From Ulva prolifera (Eukaryota; Chlorophyta; Ulvophyceae; Ulvales; Ulvaceae), in contig CM041199.1 of assembly GCA_023078555.1 (NCBI GenBank), positions 9,305,315 through 9,369,314 of the forward strand: a stretch of DNA of 64,000 bases, read 5' to 3'. This document shows, piece by piece, positions 23,808 to 37,900 of the stretch. The stretch's first letter is position 1; every line of letters starts with the position of its first letter. Made by a program: the position numbers and the translations under genes. Under the pieces are notes generated by a model. It worked only from the letters and a program-made list of their open reading frames with translations. It had not been told where the DNA came from and did no database searches.

Positions 23808-26800
23808 GCATGGTTCCATGTCCGTGCAGTATGCCGGGCACTATGTCGGGCACTATGTAGGCATGGTTCCATGTCCGTGCAGTATGCCGGGCACTATGTC
23901 GGGCACTATGTAGGCATGGTTCCATGTCCGTGCAGTATGCCGGGCACTATGTTGGGCACTATGTAGGCATGGTTCCATGTCCGTGCAGTATGTTGGGCAC
24001 TATGTTGGCCACTATGTAGGCATGGTTCCATGTCCGTGCAGTGTGTTGGGCACTATGTTGGGAACTGTGTAGGCATGGTTCCATGTCCGTGCAGTGTGTT
24101 GGGCACTATGTTGGGCACTATGTCGGCATGGTTCCATTTCCGTGCAGTATGTCGGGCACTATGTCAGGCACTATGTAGGCATGGTTCCATGTCCGTGCAG
24201 TATGCCGGGCACTATGTCGGGCACTATGTTGAGCACTATGTAGGCATGGTTCCATGTCCGTGCAGTATGTTGGGCACTATGTTGGGCACTATGTAGGCAT
24301 GGTTCCATGTCCGTGCAGTATGTCGGGCACTATGTTGGGCACTATGTAGGCATGGTTCCATGTCCGTGCAGTATGTTGGGCACTATGTTGGCCACTATGT
24401 AGGCATGGCTCCATGTCCGTGCAGTATGCCGGGCACTATGTCGGGCACTATGTAGGCATGGTTCCATGTCCGTGCAGTATGCCGGGCAGCACGTCGGGCA
24501 CTATGTAGGCATGGTTCCATGTACGTGCGGTATGTCGGGCACTATGTCGGGCGGTATGTTGGGCACTATGTCGGGCACTGTGTTGGGCACTATGTAGGCA
24601 TGGTTCCATGTCCGTGCAGTATGCCGGGCACTATGTCAGGCACTATGTAGGCATGGTTCCATGTCCGTGCAGTATGCCGGGCACTATGTCGGGCACTATG
24701 TAGGCATGGTTCCATGTCCGTGCAGTATGCCGGGCACTATGTTGGGCACTATGTTGAGCACTATGTCGGCATGGTTCCATGTCCGTGCAGTATGTCGGGC
24801 ACTATGTCGGGCACTATGTAGGCATGGCTCCATGTCCGTGCAGTATGCCGGGCACTATGTCGGGCACTATGTAGGCATGGTTCCATGTCCGTGCAGTATG
24901 CCGGGCACTATGTCGGGCACTATGTAGGCATGGTTCCATGTCCGTGCAGTATGCCGGGCACTATGTTGGGCACTATGTTGAGCACTATGTCGGCATGGTT
25001 CCATGTCCGTGCAGTATGCCGGGCACTATGTCGGGCACTATGTACGCATGGTTCCATGTCCGTGCAGTATGCCGGGCACTATGTTGGGCACTATGTAGGC
25101 ATGGTTCCATGTCCGTGCAGTATGTTGGGCACTATGTTGGCCACTATGTAGGCATGGTTCCATGTCCGTGCAGTGTGTTGGGCACTATGTTGGGAACTAT
25201 GTAGGCATGGTTCCATGTCCGTGCAGTGTGTTGGGCACTATGTTGGGCACTATGTCGGCATGGTTCCATTTCCGTGCAGTATGTCGGGCACTATGTCAGG
25301 CACTATGTAGGCATGGTTCCATGTCCGTGCAGTATGCCGGGCACTATGTCGGGCACTATGTTGAGCACTATGTAGGCATGGTTCCATGTCCGTGCAGTAT
25401 GTTGGGCACTATGTTGGGCACTATGTAGGCATGGTTCCATGTCCGTGCAGTATGTCGGGCACTATGTCGGGCACTATGTCGGCATGGTTCCATGTCCGTG
25501 CAGTATGCCGGCCACTATGTCGGGCACTATGTAGGCATGGTTCCATGTCCGTGCAGTATGCCGGGCACTATGTTGGGCACTATGTAGGCATGGTTCCATG
25601 TCCGTGCAGTATGTTGGGCACTATGTTGAGCACTATGTCGGCATGGTTCCATGTCCGTGCAGTATGCCGGGCACTATGTCGGGCACTATGTAGGCATGGT
25701 TCCATGTCCGTGCAGTATGTCGGGCACTATGTTGGGCACTATGTAGGCATGGTTCCATGTCCGTGCAGTATGTTGGGCACTATGTTGGCCACTATGTAGG
25801 CATGGTTCCATGTCCGTGCAGTGTGTTGGGCACTATGTTGGGAACTATGTAGGCATGGTTCCATGTCCGTGCAGTGTGTTGGGCACTATGTCGGGCACTA
25901 TGTCGGCATGGTTCCATTTCCGTGCAGTATGTCGGGCACTATGTCAGGCACTATGTAGGCATGGTTCCATGTCCGTGCAGTATGCCGGGCACTATGTCGG
26001 GCACTATGTAGGCATGGTTCTATGTCCGTGCACTATGCCGGGCACTATGTCGGGCACTATGTAGGCATGGTTCCATGTCCGTGCGGTATGTCGGGCACTA
26101 TGTCGGGCACTATGTTGGGCACTATGTCGGCATGGTTCCATGTCTGTGCAGTATGTCGGGCACTATGGTGGGCGCTATGTCGGCATGCTTCCATGTCCAT
26201 GCAGTATGCCGGGCACTATGCCAGGCACTATGTAGGCATGGTTCCATGTCCGTGCAGTATGCCGGGCAGCACGTCGGGCACTATGTAGGCATGGTTCCAT
26301 GTACGTGCGGTATGTCGGGCACTATGTCGGGCGGTATGTTGGGCACTATGTCGGGCACTGTGTTGGGCACTATGTAGGCATGGTTCCATGTCCGTGCAGT
26401 ATGCCGGGCACTATGTCGGGCACTATGTAGGCATGGTTCCATGTCCGTGCAGTATGCCGGGCACTATGTCGGGCACTATGTAGGCATGGTTCCATGTCCG
26501 TGCAGTATGCCGGGCACTATGTTGGGCACTATGTTGAGCACTATGTCGGCATGGTTCCATGTCCGTGCAGTATGTCGGGCACTATGTCGGGCACTATGTA
26601 GGCATGGTTCCATGTCCGTGCAGTATGTCGGGCAGTATGTCGGGCACTATGTAGGCATGGTTCCATGTCCGTGCAGTATGCCGGGCACTATGTCGGGCAC
26701 TGTGTAGGCATGGTTCCATGTCCGTGCAGTATGCCGGGCACTATGTCGGGCACTATGTAGGAATGGTTCCATGTCCGTGCAGTATGTTGGGCACTATGTT

Positions 26801-28721
26801 GGCCACTATGTAGGCATGGTTCCATGTCCGTGCAGTGTGTTGGGCACTATGTTGGGAACTATGTAGGCATGGTTCCATGTCCGTGCAGTGTGTTGGGCAC
26901 TATGTTGGGCACTATGTCGGCATGGTTCCATTTCCGTGCAGTATGTCGGGCACTATGTCAGGCACTATGTAGGCATGGTTCCATGTCCGTGCAGTATGCC
27001 GGGCACTATGTCGGGCACTATGTAGGCATGGTTCTATGTCCGTGCACTATGCCGGGCACTATGTCGGGCACTATGTAGGCATGGTTCCATGTCCGTGCGG
27101 TATGTCGGGCACTATGTCGGGCACTATGTTGGGCACTATGTCGGCATGGTTCCATGTCTGTGCAGTATGTCGGGCACTATGGTGGGCGCTATGTCGGCAT
27201 GCTTCCATGTCCATGCAGTATGCCGGGCACTATGCCAGGCACTATGTAGGCATGGTTCCATGTCCGTGCAGTATGCCGGGCAGCACGTCGGGCACTATGT
27301 AGGCATGGTTCCATGTACGTGCGGTATGTCGGGCACTATGTCGGGCGGTATGTTGGGCACTATGTCGGGCACTGTGTTGGGCACTATGTAGGCATGGTTC
27401 CATGTCCGTGCAGTATGCCGGGCACTATGTCGGGCACTATGTAGGCATGGTTCCATGTCCGTGCAGTATGCCGGGCACTATGTCGGGCACTATGTAGGCA
27501 TGGTTCCATGTCCGTGCAGTATGCCGGGCACTATGTTGGGCACTATGTTGAGCACTATGTCGGCATGGTTCCATGTCCGTGCAGTATGTCGGGCACTATG
27601 TCGGGCACTATGTAGGCATGGTTCCATGTCCGTGCAGTATGTCGGGCACTATGTCGGGCACTATGTAGGCATGGTTCCATGTCCGTGCAGTATGCCGGGC
27701 ACTATGTCGGGCACTGTGTAGGCATGGTTCCATGTCCGTGCAGTATGCCGGGCACTATGTCGGGCACTATGTAGGAATGGTTCCATGTCCATGCAGTGTG
27801 TCGGGCACTATGTCGGGCACTATGTTGGGCACTATGTAAGCATGGTTCCATGTCCGTGCAGTATGTTGGGCACTATGTTGGGCACTATGTAGGCATGGTT
27901 CCATGTCCGTGCAGTGTGTTGGGCACTATGTTGGGAACTATGTAGGCATGGTTCCATGTCCGTGCAGTGTGTTGGGCACTATGTTGGGCACTATGTCGGC
28001 ATGGTTCCATGTCCGTGCAGTATGTCGGGCACTATGTCAGGCACTATGTAGGCATGGTTCCATGTCCGTGCAGTATGCCGGGCACTATGTCGGGCACTAT
28101 GTAGGCATGGTTCCATGTCCATGCAGTATGTTGGGCACTATGTTGGGCACTATGTAGGCATAGTTCCATGTCCGTGCAGTGTGTCGGGCACTATGTCGGG
28201 CACTATGTTGGGCACTATGTAGGCATGGTTCCATGTCCGTGCAGTATGTTGGGCACTATGTTGGGCACTATGTAGGCATGGTTCCATGTCCGTGCAGTGT
28301 GTTGGGCACTATGTTGGGAACTATGTAGGCATGGTTCCATGTCCGTGCAGTGTGTTGGGCACTATGTTGAGCACTATGTCGGCATGGTTCCATGTCCGTG
28401 CAGTGCGTTGGGCACTATGTTGGGCACTATGTCGGCATGGTTTTATGTCCGTGCAGTATGTCGGGCACTATGTCAGGCACTATGTAGGCATGGTTCCATG
28501 TCCGTGCAGTATGCCGGGCACTATCTCGGGCACTATGTAGGCATGGTTCCATGTCCGTGCAGTATGTTGGGCACTATGTTGGGCACTATGTAGGCATGGT
28601 TCCATGTCCGTGCAGTGTGTCAGGCACTATGTCGGGCACTATGTTGGGCACTATGTAGGCATGGTTCCATGTCCGTGCAGTATGTTGGGCACTATGTTGG
28701 GCACTATGTAGGCATGGTTCC

Positions 28722-31700
28722 ATGTCCGTGCAGTGTGTTGGGCACTATGTTGGGAACTATGTAGGCATGGTTCCATGTCCGTGCAGTGTGTTGGGCACTA
28801 TGTTGGGCACTATGTCGGCATGGTTCCATGTCCGTGCACTATGTCGGGCACTATGTTGGGCACTATGTCGGCATGGTTCCATGTCCGTGCAGTATGCCGG
28901 ACACTATGTCGGGCACTATGTAGGCATGGTTCCATGTCCGTGCAGTATGTTGGGCACTATGTTGGGCACTATGTAGGCATGGTTCCACGTCCGTGCAGTG
29001 TGTCGGGCACTATGTCGGGCACTATGTTGGGCACTATGTAGGCATGGTTCCATGTCCGTGCAGTATGCCGGGCAGTATGTCGGGCACTATGTAGGCATGG
29101 TTCCATGTCCGTGCAGTATGCCGGGCACTATCTCGGGCACTATGTAGGAATGGTTCCATGTCCATGCAGTGTGTCGGGCACTATGTCGGGCACTATGTTG
29201 GGCACTATGTAGGCATGGTTCCATGGCCGTGCAGTATGTTGGGCACTATGTTGGGCACTATGTAGGCATGGTTCCATGTCCGTGCAGTGTGTTGGGCACT
29301 ATGTTGGGAACTATGTAGGCATGGTTCCATGTCCGTGCAGTGTGTTGGGCACTATGTTGGGAACTATGTAGGCATGGTTCCAGGTCCGTGCAGTGTGTTG
29401 GGCACTATGTTGAGCACTATGTCGGCATGGTTCCATGTCCGTGCAGTGTGTTGGGCACTATGTTGGGCACTATGTCGGCATGGTTTTATGTCCGTGCAGT
29501 ATGTCGGGCACTATGTCAGGCACTATGTAGGCATGGTTCCATGTCTGTGCAGTATGTTGGGCACTATGTTGGGCACTATGTAGGCATGGTTCCATGTCCG
29601 TGCAGTGTGTTGGGCACTATGTTGGGAACTATGTAGGCATGGTTCCATGTCCGTGCAGTGTGTTGGGCACTATGTTGAGCACTATGTCGGCATGGTTCCA
29701 TGTCCGTGCAGTGTGTTGGGCACTATGTTGGGCACTATGTCGGCATGGTTTTATGTCCGTGCAGTATGTCGGGCACTATGTCAGGCACTATGTAGGCATG
29801 GTTCCATGTCCGTGCAGTATGCCGGGCACTATCTCGGGCACTATGTAGGCATGGTTCCATGTCCGTGCAGTATGTTGGGCACTATGTTGGGCACTATGTA
29901 GGCATGGTTCCATGTCCGTGCAGTGTGTCAGGCACTATGTCGGGCACTATGTTGGGCACTATGTAGGCATGGTTCCATGTCCGTGCAGTATGTTGGGCAC
30001 TATGTTGGGCACTATGTAGGCATGGTTCCATGTCCGTGCAGTGTGTTGGGCACTATGTTGGGAACTATGTAGGCATGGTTCCATGTCCGTGCAGTGTGTT
30101 GGGCACTATGTTGGGCACTATGTCGGCATGGTTCCATGTCCGTGCACTATGTCGGGCACTATGTTGGGCACTATGTCGGCATGGTTCCATGTCCGTGCAG
30201 TATGCCGGACACTATGTCGGGCACTATGTAGGCATGGTTCCATGTCCGTGCAGTATGTTGGGCACTATGTTGGGCACTATGTAGGCATGGTTCCACGTCC
30301 GTGCAGTGTGTCGGGCACTATGTCGGGCACTATGTTGGGCACTATGTAGGCATGGTTCCATGTCTGTGCAGTATGCCGGGCAGTATGTCGGGCACTATGT
30401 AGGCATGGTTCCATGTCCGTGCAGTATGCCGGGCACTATCTCGGGCACTATGTAGGAATGGTTCCATGTCCATGCAGTGTGTCGGGCACTATGTCGGGCA
30501 CTATGTTGGGCACTATGTAGGCATGGTTCCATGGCCGTGCAGTATGTTGGGCACTATGTTGGGCACTATGTAGGCATGGTTCCATGTCCGTGCAGTGTGT
30601 TGGGCACTATGTTGGGAACTATGTAGGCATGGTTCCATGTCCGTGCAGTGTGTTGGGCACTATGTTGGGAACTATGTAGGCATGGTTCCATGTCCGTGCA
30701 GTGTGTTGGGCACTATGTTGAGCACTATGTCGGCATGGTTCCATGTCCGTGCAGTGTGTTGGGCACTATGTTGGGCACTATGTCGGCATGGTTTTATGTC
30801 CGTGCAGTATGTCGGGCACTATGTCAGGCACTATGTAGGCATGGTTCCATGTCCGTGCAGTATGTTGGGCACTATGTTGGGCACTATGTAGGCATGGTTC
30901 CATGTCCGTGCAGTGTGTTGGGCACTATGTTGGGAACTATGTAGGCATGGTTCCATGTCCGTGCAGTGTGTTGGGCACTATGTTGAGCACTATGTCGGCA
31001 TGGTTCCATGTCCGTGCAGTGTGTTGGGCACTATGTTGGGCACTATGTCGGCATGGTTTTATGTCCGTGCGGTATGTCGGGCACTATGTCAGGCACTATG
31101 TAGGCATGGTTCCATGTCCGTGCAGTATGCCGGGCACTATCTCGGGCACTATGTAGGCATGGTTCCATGTCCGTGCAGTATGTTGGGCACTATGTTGGGC
31201 ACTATGTAGGCATGGTTCCATGTCCGTGCAGTGTGTCAGGCACTATGTCGGGCACTATGTTGGGCACTATGTAGGCATGGTTCCATGTCCGTGCAGTATG
31301 TTGGGCACTATGTTGGGCACTATGTAGGCATGGTTCCATGTCCGTGCAGTGTGTTGGGCACTATGTTGGGAACTATGTAGGCATGGTTCCATGTCCGTGC
31401 AGTGTGTTGGGCACTATGTTGGGCACTATGTCGGCATGGTTCCATGTCCGTGCACTATGTCGGGCACTATGTTGGGCACTATGTCGGCATGGTTCCATGT
31501 CCGTGCAGTATGCCGGACACTATGTCGGGCACTATGTAGGCATGGTTCCATGTCCGTGCAGTATGTTGGGCACTATGTTGGGCACTATGTAGGCATGGTT
31601 CCACGTCCGTGCAGTGTGTCGGGCACTATGTCGGGCACTATGTTGGGCACTATGTAGGCATGGTTCCATGTCCGTGCAGTATGCCGGGCAGTATGTCGGG

Positions 31701-31960
31701 CACTATGTAGGCATGGTTCCATGTCCGTGCAGTATGCCGGGCACTATCTCGGGCACTATGTAGGAATGGTTCCATGTCCATGCAGTGTGTCGGGCACTAT
31801 GTCGGGCACTATGTTGGGCACTATGTAGGCATGGTTCCATGGCCGTGCAGTATGTTGGGCACTATGTTGGGCACTATGTAGGCATGGTTCCATGTCCGTG
31901 CAGTGTGTTGGGCACTATGTTGGGAACTATGTAGGCATGGTTCCATGTCCGTGCAGTGTG
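28722..31960. repeat. Tandem 1308-bp higher-order repeat
   Basis: Copies start at 28722, 30030 and 31338. The first two are complete; the third diverges near 31990, where a CCATTTCCG monomer appears. The copies are nearly identical (one change is CAGTATG to CGGTATG near 31070). Confidence 0.75.
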
Positions 31961-34900
31961 TTGGGCACTATGTTGGGCACTATGTCGGCATGGTTCCATT
32001 TCCGTGCAGTATGTCGGGCACTATGTCAGGCACTATGTAGGCATGGTTCCATGTCCGTGCAGTATGCCGGGCACTATGTCGGGCACTATGTAGGCATGGT
32101 TCTATGTCCGTGCACTATGCCGGGCACTATGTCGGGCACTATGTAGGCATGGTTCCATGTCCGTGCAGTATGTTGGGCACTATGTTGGGCACTATGTAGG
32201 CATGGTTCCATGTCCGTGCAGTGTGTCGGGCACTATGTCGGGCACTATGTCAGGCACTATGTAGGCATGGTTCCATGTCCGTGCAGTATGCCGGGCACTA
32301 TGTCGGGCACTATGTAGGCATGGTTCCATGTCCATGCAGTATGTTGGGCACTATGTCGGGCACTATGTAGGCATGGTTCCATGTCCGTGCAGTGTGTCGG
32401 GCACTATGTCGGGCACTATGTTGGGCACTATGTAGGCATGGTTCCATGTCCGTGCAGTATGCCGGGCACTATGTCGGGCACTATGTAGGCATGGTTCCAT
32501 GTCCGTGCAGTATGCCGGGCACTATCTCGGGCACTATGTAGGAATGGTTCCATGTCCATGCAGTGTGTCGGGCACTATGTCGGGCACTATGTTGGGCACT
32601 ATGTAGGCATGGTTCCATGTCCGTGCAGTATGTTGGGCACTATGTTGGCCACTATGTAGGCATGGTTCCATGTCCGTGCAGTGTGTTGGGCACTATGTTG
32701 GGAACTATGTAGGCATGGTTCCATGTCCGTGCAGTGTGTTGGGCACTATGTTGGGCACTATGTCGGCATGGTTCCATTTCCGTGCAGTATGTCGGGCACT
32801 ATGTCAGGCACTATGTAGGCATGGTTCCATGTCCGTGCAGTATGCCGGGCACTATGTCGGGCACTATGTAGGCATGGTTCTATGTCCGTGCACTATGCCG
32901 GGCACTATGTCGGGCACTATGTAGTCATGGTTCCATGTCCGTGCGGTATGTCGGGCACTATGTCGGGCACTATGTTGGGCACTATGTCGGCATGGTTCCA
33001 TGTCTGTGCAGTATGTCGGGCACTATGGTGGGCGCTATGTCGGCATGCTTCCATGTCCATGCAGTATGCCGGGCACTATGCCAGGCACTATGTAGGCATG
33101 GTTCCATGTCCGTGCAGTATGCCGGGCAGCACGTCGGGCACTATGTAGGCATGGTTCCATGTACGTGCGGTATGTCGGGCACTATGTCGGGCGGTATGTT
33201 GGGCACTATGTCGGGCACTGTGTTGGGCACTATGTAGGCATGGTTCCATGTCCGTGCAGTATGCCGGGCACTATGTCGGGCACTATGTAGGCATGGTTCC
33301 ATGTCCGTGCAGTATGCCGGGCACTATGTCGGGCACTATGTAGGCATGGTTCCATGTCCGTGCAGTATGCCGGGCACTATGTTGGGCACTATGTTGAGCA
33401 CTATGTCGGCATGGTTCCATGTCCGTGCAGTATGTCGGGCACTATGTCGGGCACTATGTAGGCATGGCTCCATGTCCGTGCAGTATGCCGGGCACTATGT
33501 CGGGCACTATGTAGGCATGGTTCCATGTCCGTGCAGTATGCCGGGCACTATGTCGGGCACTATGTCGGGCACTATGTAGGCATGGTTCTATGTCCGTGCA
33601 CTATGCCGGGCACTATGTCGGGCACTATGTAGTCATGGTTCCATGTCCGTGCGGTATGTCGGGCATTATGTCGGGCACTATGTTGGGCACTATGTCGGCA
33701 TGGTTCCATGTCTGTGCAGTATGTCGGGCACTATGGTGGGCGCTATGTCGGCATGCTTCCATGTCCATGCAGTATGCCGGGCACTATGCCAGGCACTATG
33801 TAGGCATGGTTCCATGTCCGTGCAGTATGCCGGGCAGCACGTCGGGCACTATGTAGGCATGGTTCCATGTACGTGCGGTATGTCGGGCACTATGTCGGGC
33901 GGTATGTTGGGCACTATGTCGGGCACTGTGTTGGGCACTATGTAGGCATGGTTCCATGTCCGTGCAGTATGCCGGGCACTATGTCGGGCACTATGTAGGC
34001 ATGGTTCCATGTCCGTGCAGTATGTTGGGCACTATGTTGGGAACTATGTAGGCATGGTTCCATGTCCGTGCAGTGTGTTGGGCACTATGTTGAGCACTAT
34101 GTCGGCATGGTTCCATGTCCGTGCAGTGTGTTGGGCACTATGTTGGGCACTATGTCGGCATGGTTTTATGTCCGTGCAGTATGTCGGGCACTATGTCAGG
34201 CACTATGTAGGCATGGTTCCATGTCCGTGCAGTATGCCGGGCACTATCTCGGGCACTATGTAGGCATGGTTCCATGTCCGTGCAGTATGTTGGGCACTAT
34301 GTTGGGCACTATGTAGGCATGGTTCCATGTCCGTGCAGTGTGTTGGGCACTATGTTGAGCACTATGTCGGCATGGTTCCATGTCCGTGCAGTATGTCGGG
34401 CACTATGTTGGGCACTATGTCGCTATGGTTCCATGTCCGTGCAGTATGTCGGGCACTATGTCAGGCACTATGTAGGCATGGTTCCATGTCCGTGCAGTAT
34501 GCCGGGCACTATCTCGGGCACTATGTAGGCATGGTTCCATGTCCGTGCAGTATGCCGGGCACTATGTCGGGCACTATGTAGGCATGGTTCCATGTCCGTG
34601 CAGTATGCCGGGCACTATGTTGGGCACTATGTTGAGCACTATGTCGGCATGGTTCCATGTCCGTGCAGTATGTCGGGCACTATGTCGGGCACTATGTAGG
34701 CATGGCTCCATGTCCGTGCAGTATGCCGGGCACTATGTCGGGCACTATGTAGGCATGGTTCCATGTCCGTGCAGTATGCCGGGCACTATGTCGGGCACTA
34801 TGTCGGGCACTATGTAGGCATGGTTCTATGTCCGTGCACTATGCCGGGCACTATGTCGGGCACTATGTAGTCATGGTTCCATGTCCGTGCGGTATGTCGG

Positions 34901-37900
34901 GCATTATGTCGGGCACTATGTTGGGCACTATGTCGGCATGGTTCCATGTCTGTGCAGTATGTCGGGCACTATGGTGGGCGCTATGTCGGCATGCTTCCAT
35001 GTCCATGCAGTATGCCGGGCACTATGCCAGGCACTATGTAGGCATGGTTCCATGTCCGTGCAGTATGCCGGGCAGCACGTCGGGCACTATGTAGGCATGG
35101 TTCCATGTACGTGCGGTATGTCGGGCACTATGTCGGGCGGTATGTTGGGCACTATGTCGGGCACTGTGTTGGGCACTATGTAGGCATGGTTCCATGTCCG
35201 TGCAGTATGCCGGGCACTATGTCGGGCACTATGTAGGCATGGTTCCATGTCCGTGCAGTATGTTGGGCACTATGTTGGGAACTATGTAGGCATGGTTCCA
35301 TGTCCGTGCAGTGTGTTGGGCACTATGTTGAGCACTATGTCGGCATGGTTCCATGTCCGTGCAGTGTGTTGGGCACTATGTTGGGGCACTATGTCGGCAT
35401 GGTTTTATGTCCGTGCAGTATGTCGGGCACTATGTCAGGCACTATGTAGGCATGGTTCCTTGTCCGTGCAGTATGCCGGGCACTATGTCGGGCACTATGT
35501 CGGGCACTATGTAGGCATGGTTCCATGTCCGTGCAGTATGTTGGGCACTATGTTGGGCACTATGTAGGCATGGTTCCATGTCCGTGCAGTGTGTCAGGCA
35601 CTATGTCGGGCACTATGTTGGGCACTATGTAGGCATGGTTCCATGTCCGTGCAGTATGTCGGGCACTATGTCAGGCACTATGTAGGCATGGTTCCATGTC
35701 CGTGCAGTATGCCGGGCACTATGTCGGGCACTATGTAGGCATGGTTCCATGTCCATGCAGTATGTTGGGCACTATGTTGGGCACTATGTAGGCATGGTTC
35801 CATGTCCGTGCAGTGTGTCGGGCACTATGTCGGGCACTATGTTGGGCACTATGTAGGCATGGTTCCATGTCCGTGCAGTATGTTGGGCACTATGTTGGCC
35901 ACTATGTAGGCATGGTTCCATGTCCGTGCAGTGTGTTGGGCACTATGTTGGGAACTATGTAGGCATGGTTCCATGTCCGTGCAGTGTGTTGGGCACTATG
36001 TTGGGCACTATGTCGGCATGGTTCCATTTCCGTGCAGTATGTCGGGCACTATGTCAGGCACTATGTAGGCATGGTTCCATGTCCGTGCAGTATGCCGGGC
36101 ACTATGTCGGGCACTATGTAGGCATGGTTCTATGTCCGTGCACTATGCCGGGAACTATGTCGGGCACTATGTAGGCATGGTTCCATGTCCGTGCGGTATG
36201 TCGGGCACTATGTCGGGCACTATGTTGGGCACTATGTCGGCATGGTTCCATGTCTGTGCAGTATGTCGGGCACTATGTTGGGCACTATGTCGGCATGGTT
36301 TTATGTCCGTGCAGTATGTCGGGCACTATGTCAGGCACTATGTAGGCATGGTTCCATGTCCGTGCAGTATGCCGGGCACTATCTCGGGCACTATGTAGGC
36401 ATGGTTCCATGTCCGTGCAGTATGTTGGGCACTATGTCGGGCACTATGTAGGCATGGTTCCATGTCCGTGCAGTGTGTCAGGCACTATGTCAGGCACTAT
36501 GTTGGGCACTATGTAGGCATGGTTCCATGTCCGTGCAGTATGTTGGGCACTATGTTGGGCACTATGTAGGCATGGTTCCATGTCCGTGCAGTGTGTTGGG
36601 CACTATGTTGGGAACTATGTAGGCATGGTTCCATGTCCGTGCAGTGTGTTGGGCACTATGTTGGGCACTATGTCGGCATGGTTCCATGTCCGTGCACTAT
36701 GTCGGGCACTATGTTGGGCACTATGTCGGCATGGTTCCATGTCCGTGCAGTATGCCGGACACTATGTCGGGCACTATGTAGGCATGGTTCCATGTCCGTG
36801 CAGTATGTTGGGCACTATGTTGGGCACTATGTAGGCATGGTTCCACGTCCGTGCAGTGTGTCGGGCACTATGTCGGGCACTATGTTGGGCACTATGTAGG
36901 CATGGTTCCATTTCTGTGCAGTATGCCGGGCACTATGGTGGGCGCTATGTCGGCATGCTTCCATGTCCATGCAGTATGCCGGGCACTATGCCAGGCACTA
37001 TGTAGGCATGGTTCCATGTCCGTGCAGTATGCCGGGCACTATGTCGGGCACTATGTAGGCATGGTTCCATGTCCGTGCAGTATGCCGGGCACTATCTCGG
37101 GCACTATGTAGGAATGGTTCCATGTCCATGCAGTGTGTCGGGCACTATGTCGGGCACTATGTTGGGCACTATGTAGGCATGGTTCCATGTCCGTGCAGTA
37201 TGTTGGGCACTATGTTGGCCACTATGTAGGCATGGTTCCATGTCCGTGCAGTGTGTTGGGCACTATGTTGGGAACTATGTAGGCATGGTTCCATGTCCGT
37301 GCAGTGTGTTGGGCACTATGTTGGGCACTATGTCGGCATGGTTCCATTTCCGTGCAGTATGTCGGGCACTATGTCAGGCACTATGTAGGCATGGTTCCAT
37401 GTCCGTGCAGTATGCCGGGCACTATGTCGGGCACTATGTAGGCATGGTTCTATGTCCGTGCACTATGCCGGGCACTATGTCGGGCACTATGTAGGCATGG
37501 TTCCATGTCCGTGCGGTATGTCGGGCACTATGTCGGGCACTATGTTGGGCACTATGTCGGCATGGTTCCATGTCTGTGCAGTATGTCGGGCACTATGGTG
37601 GGCGCTATGTCGGCATGCTTCCATGTCCATGCAGTATGCCGGGCACTATGCCAGGCACTATGTAGGCATGGTTCCATGTCCGTGCAGTATGCCGGGCAGC
37701 ACGTCGGGCACTATGTAGGCATGGTTCCATGTACGTGCGGTATGTCGGGCACTATGTCGGGCGGTATGTTGGGCACTATGTCGGGCACTGTGTTGGGCAC
37801 TATGTAGGCATGGTTCCATGTCCGTGCAGTGTGTTGGGCACTATGTTGGGAACTATGTAGGCATGGTTCCATGTCCGTGCAGTGTGTTGGGCACTATGTT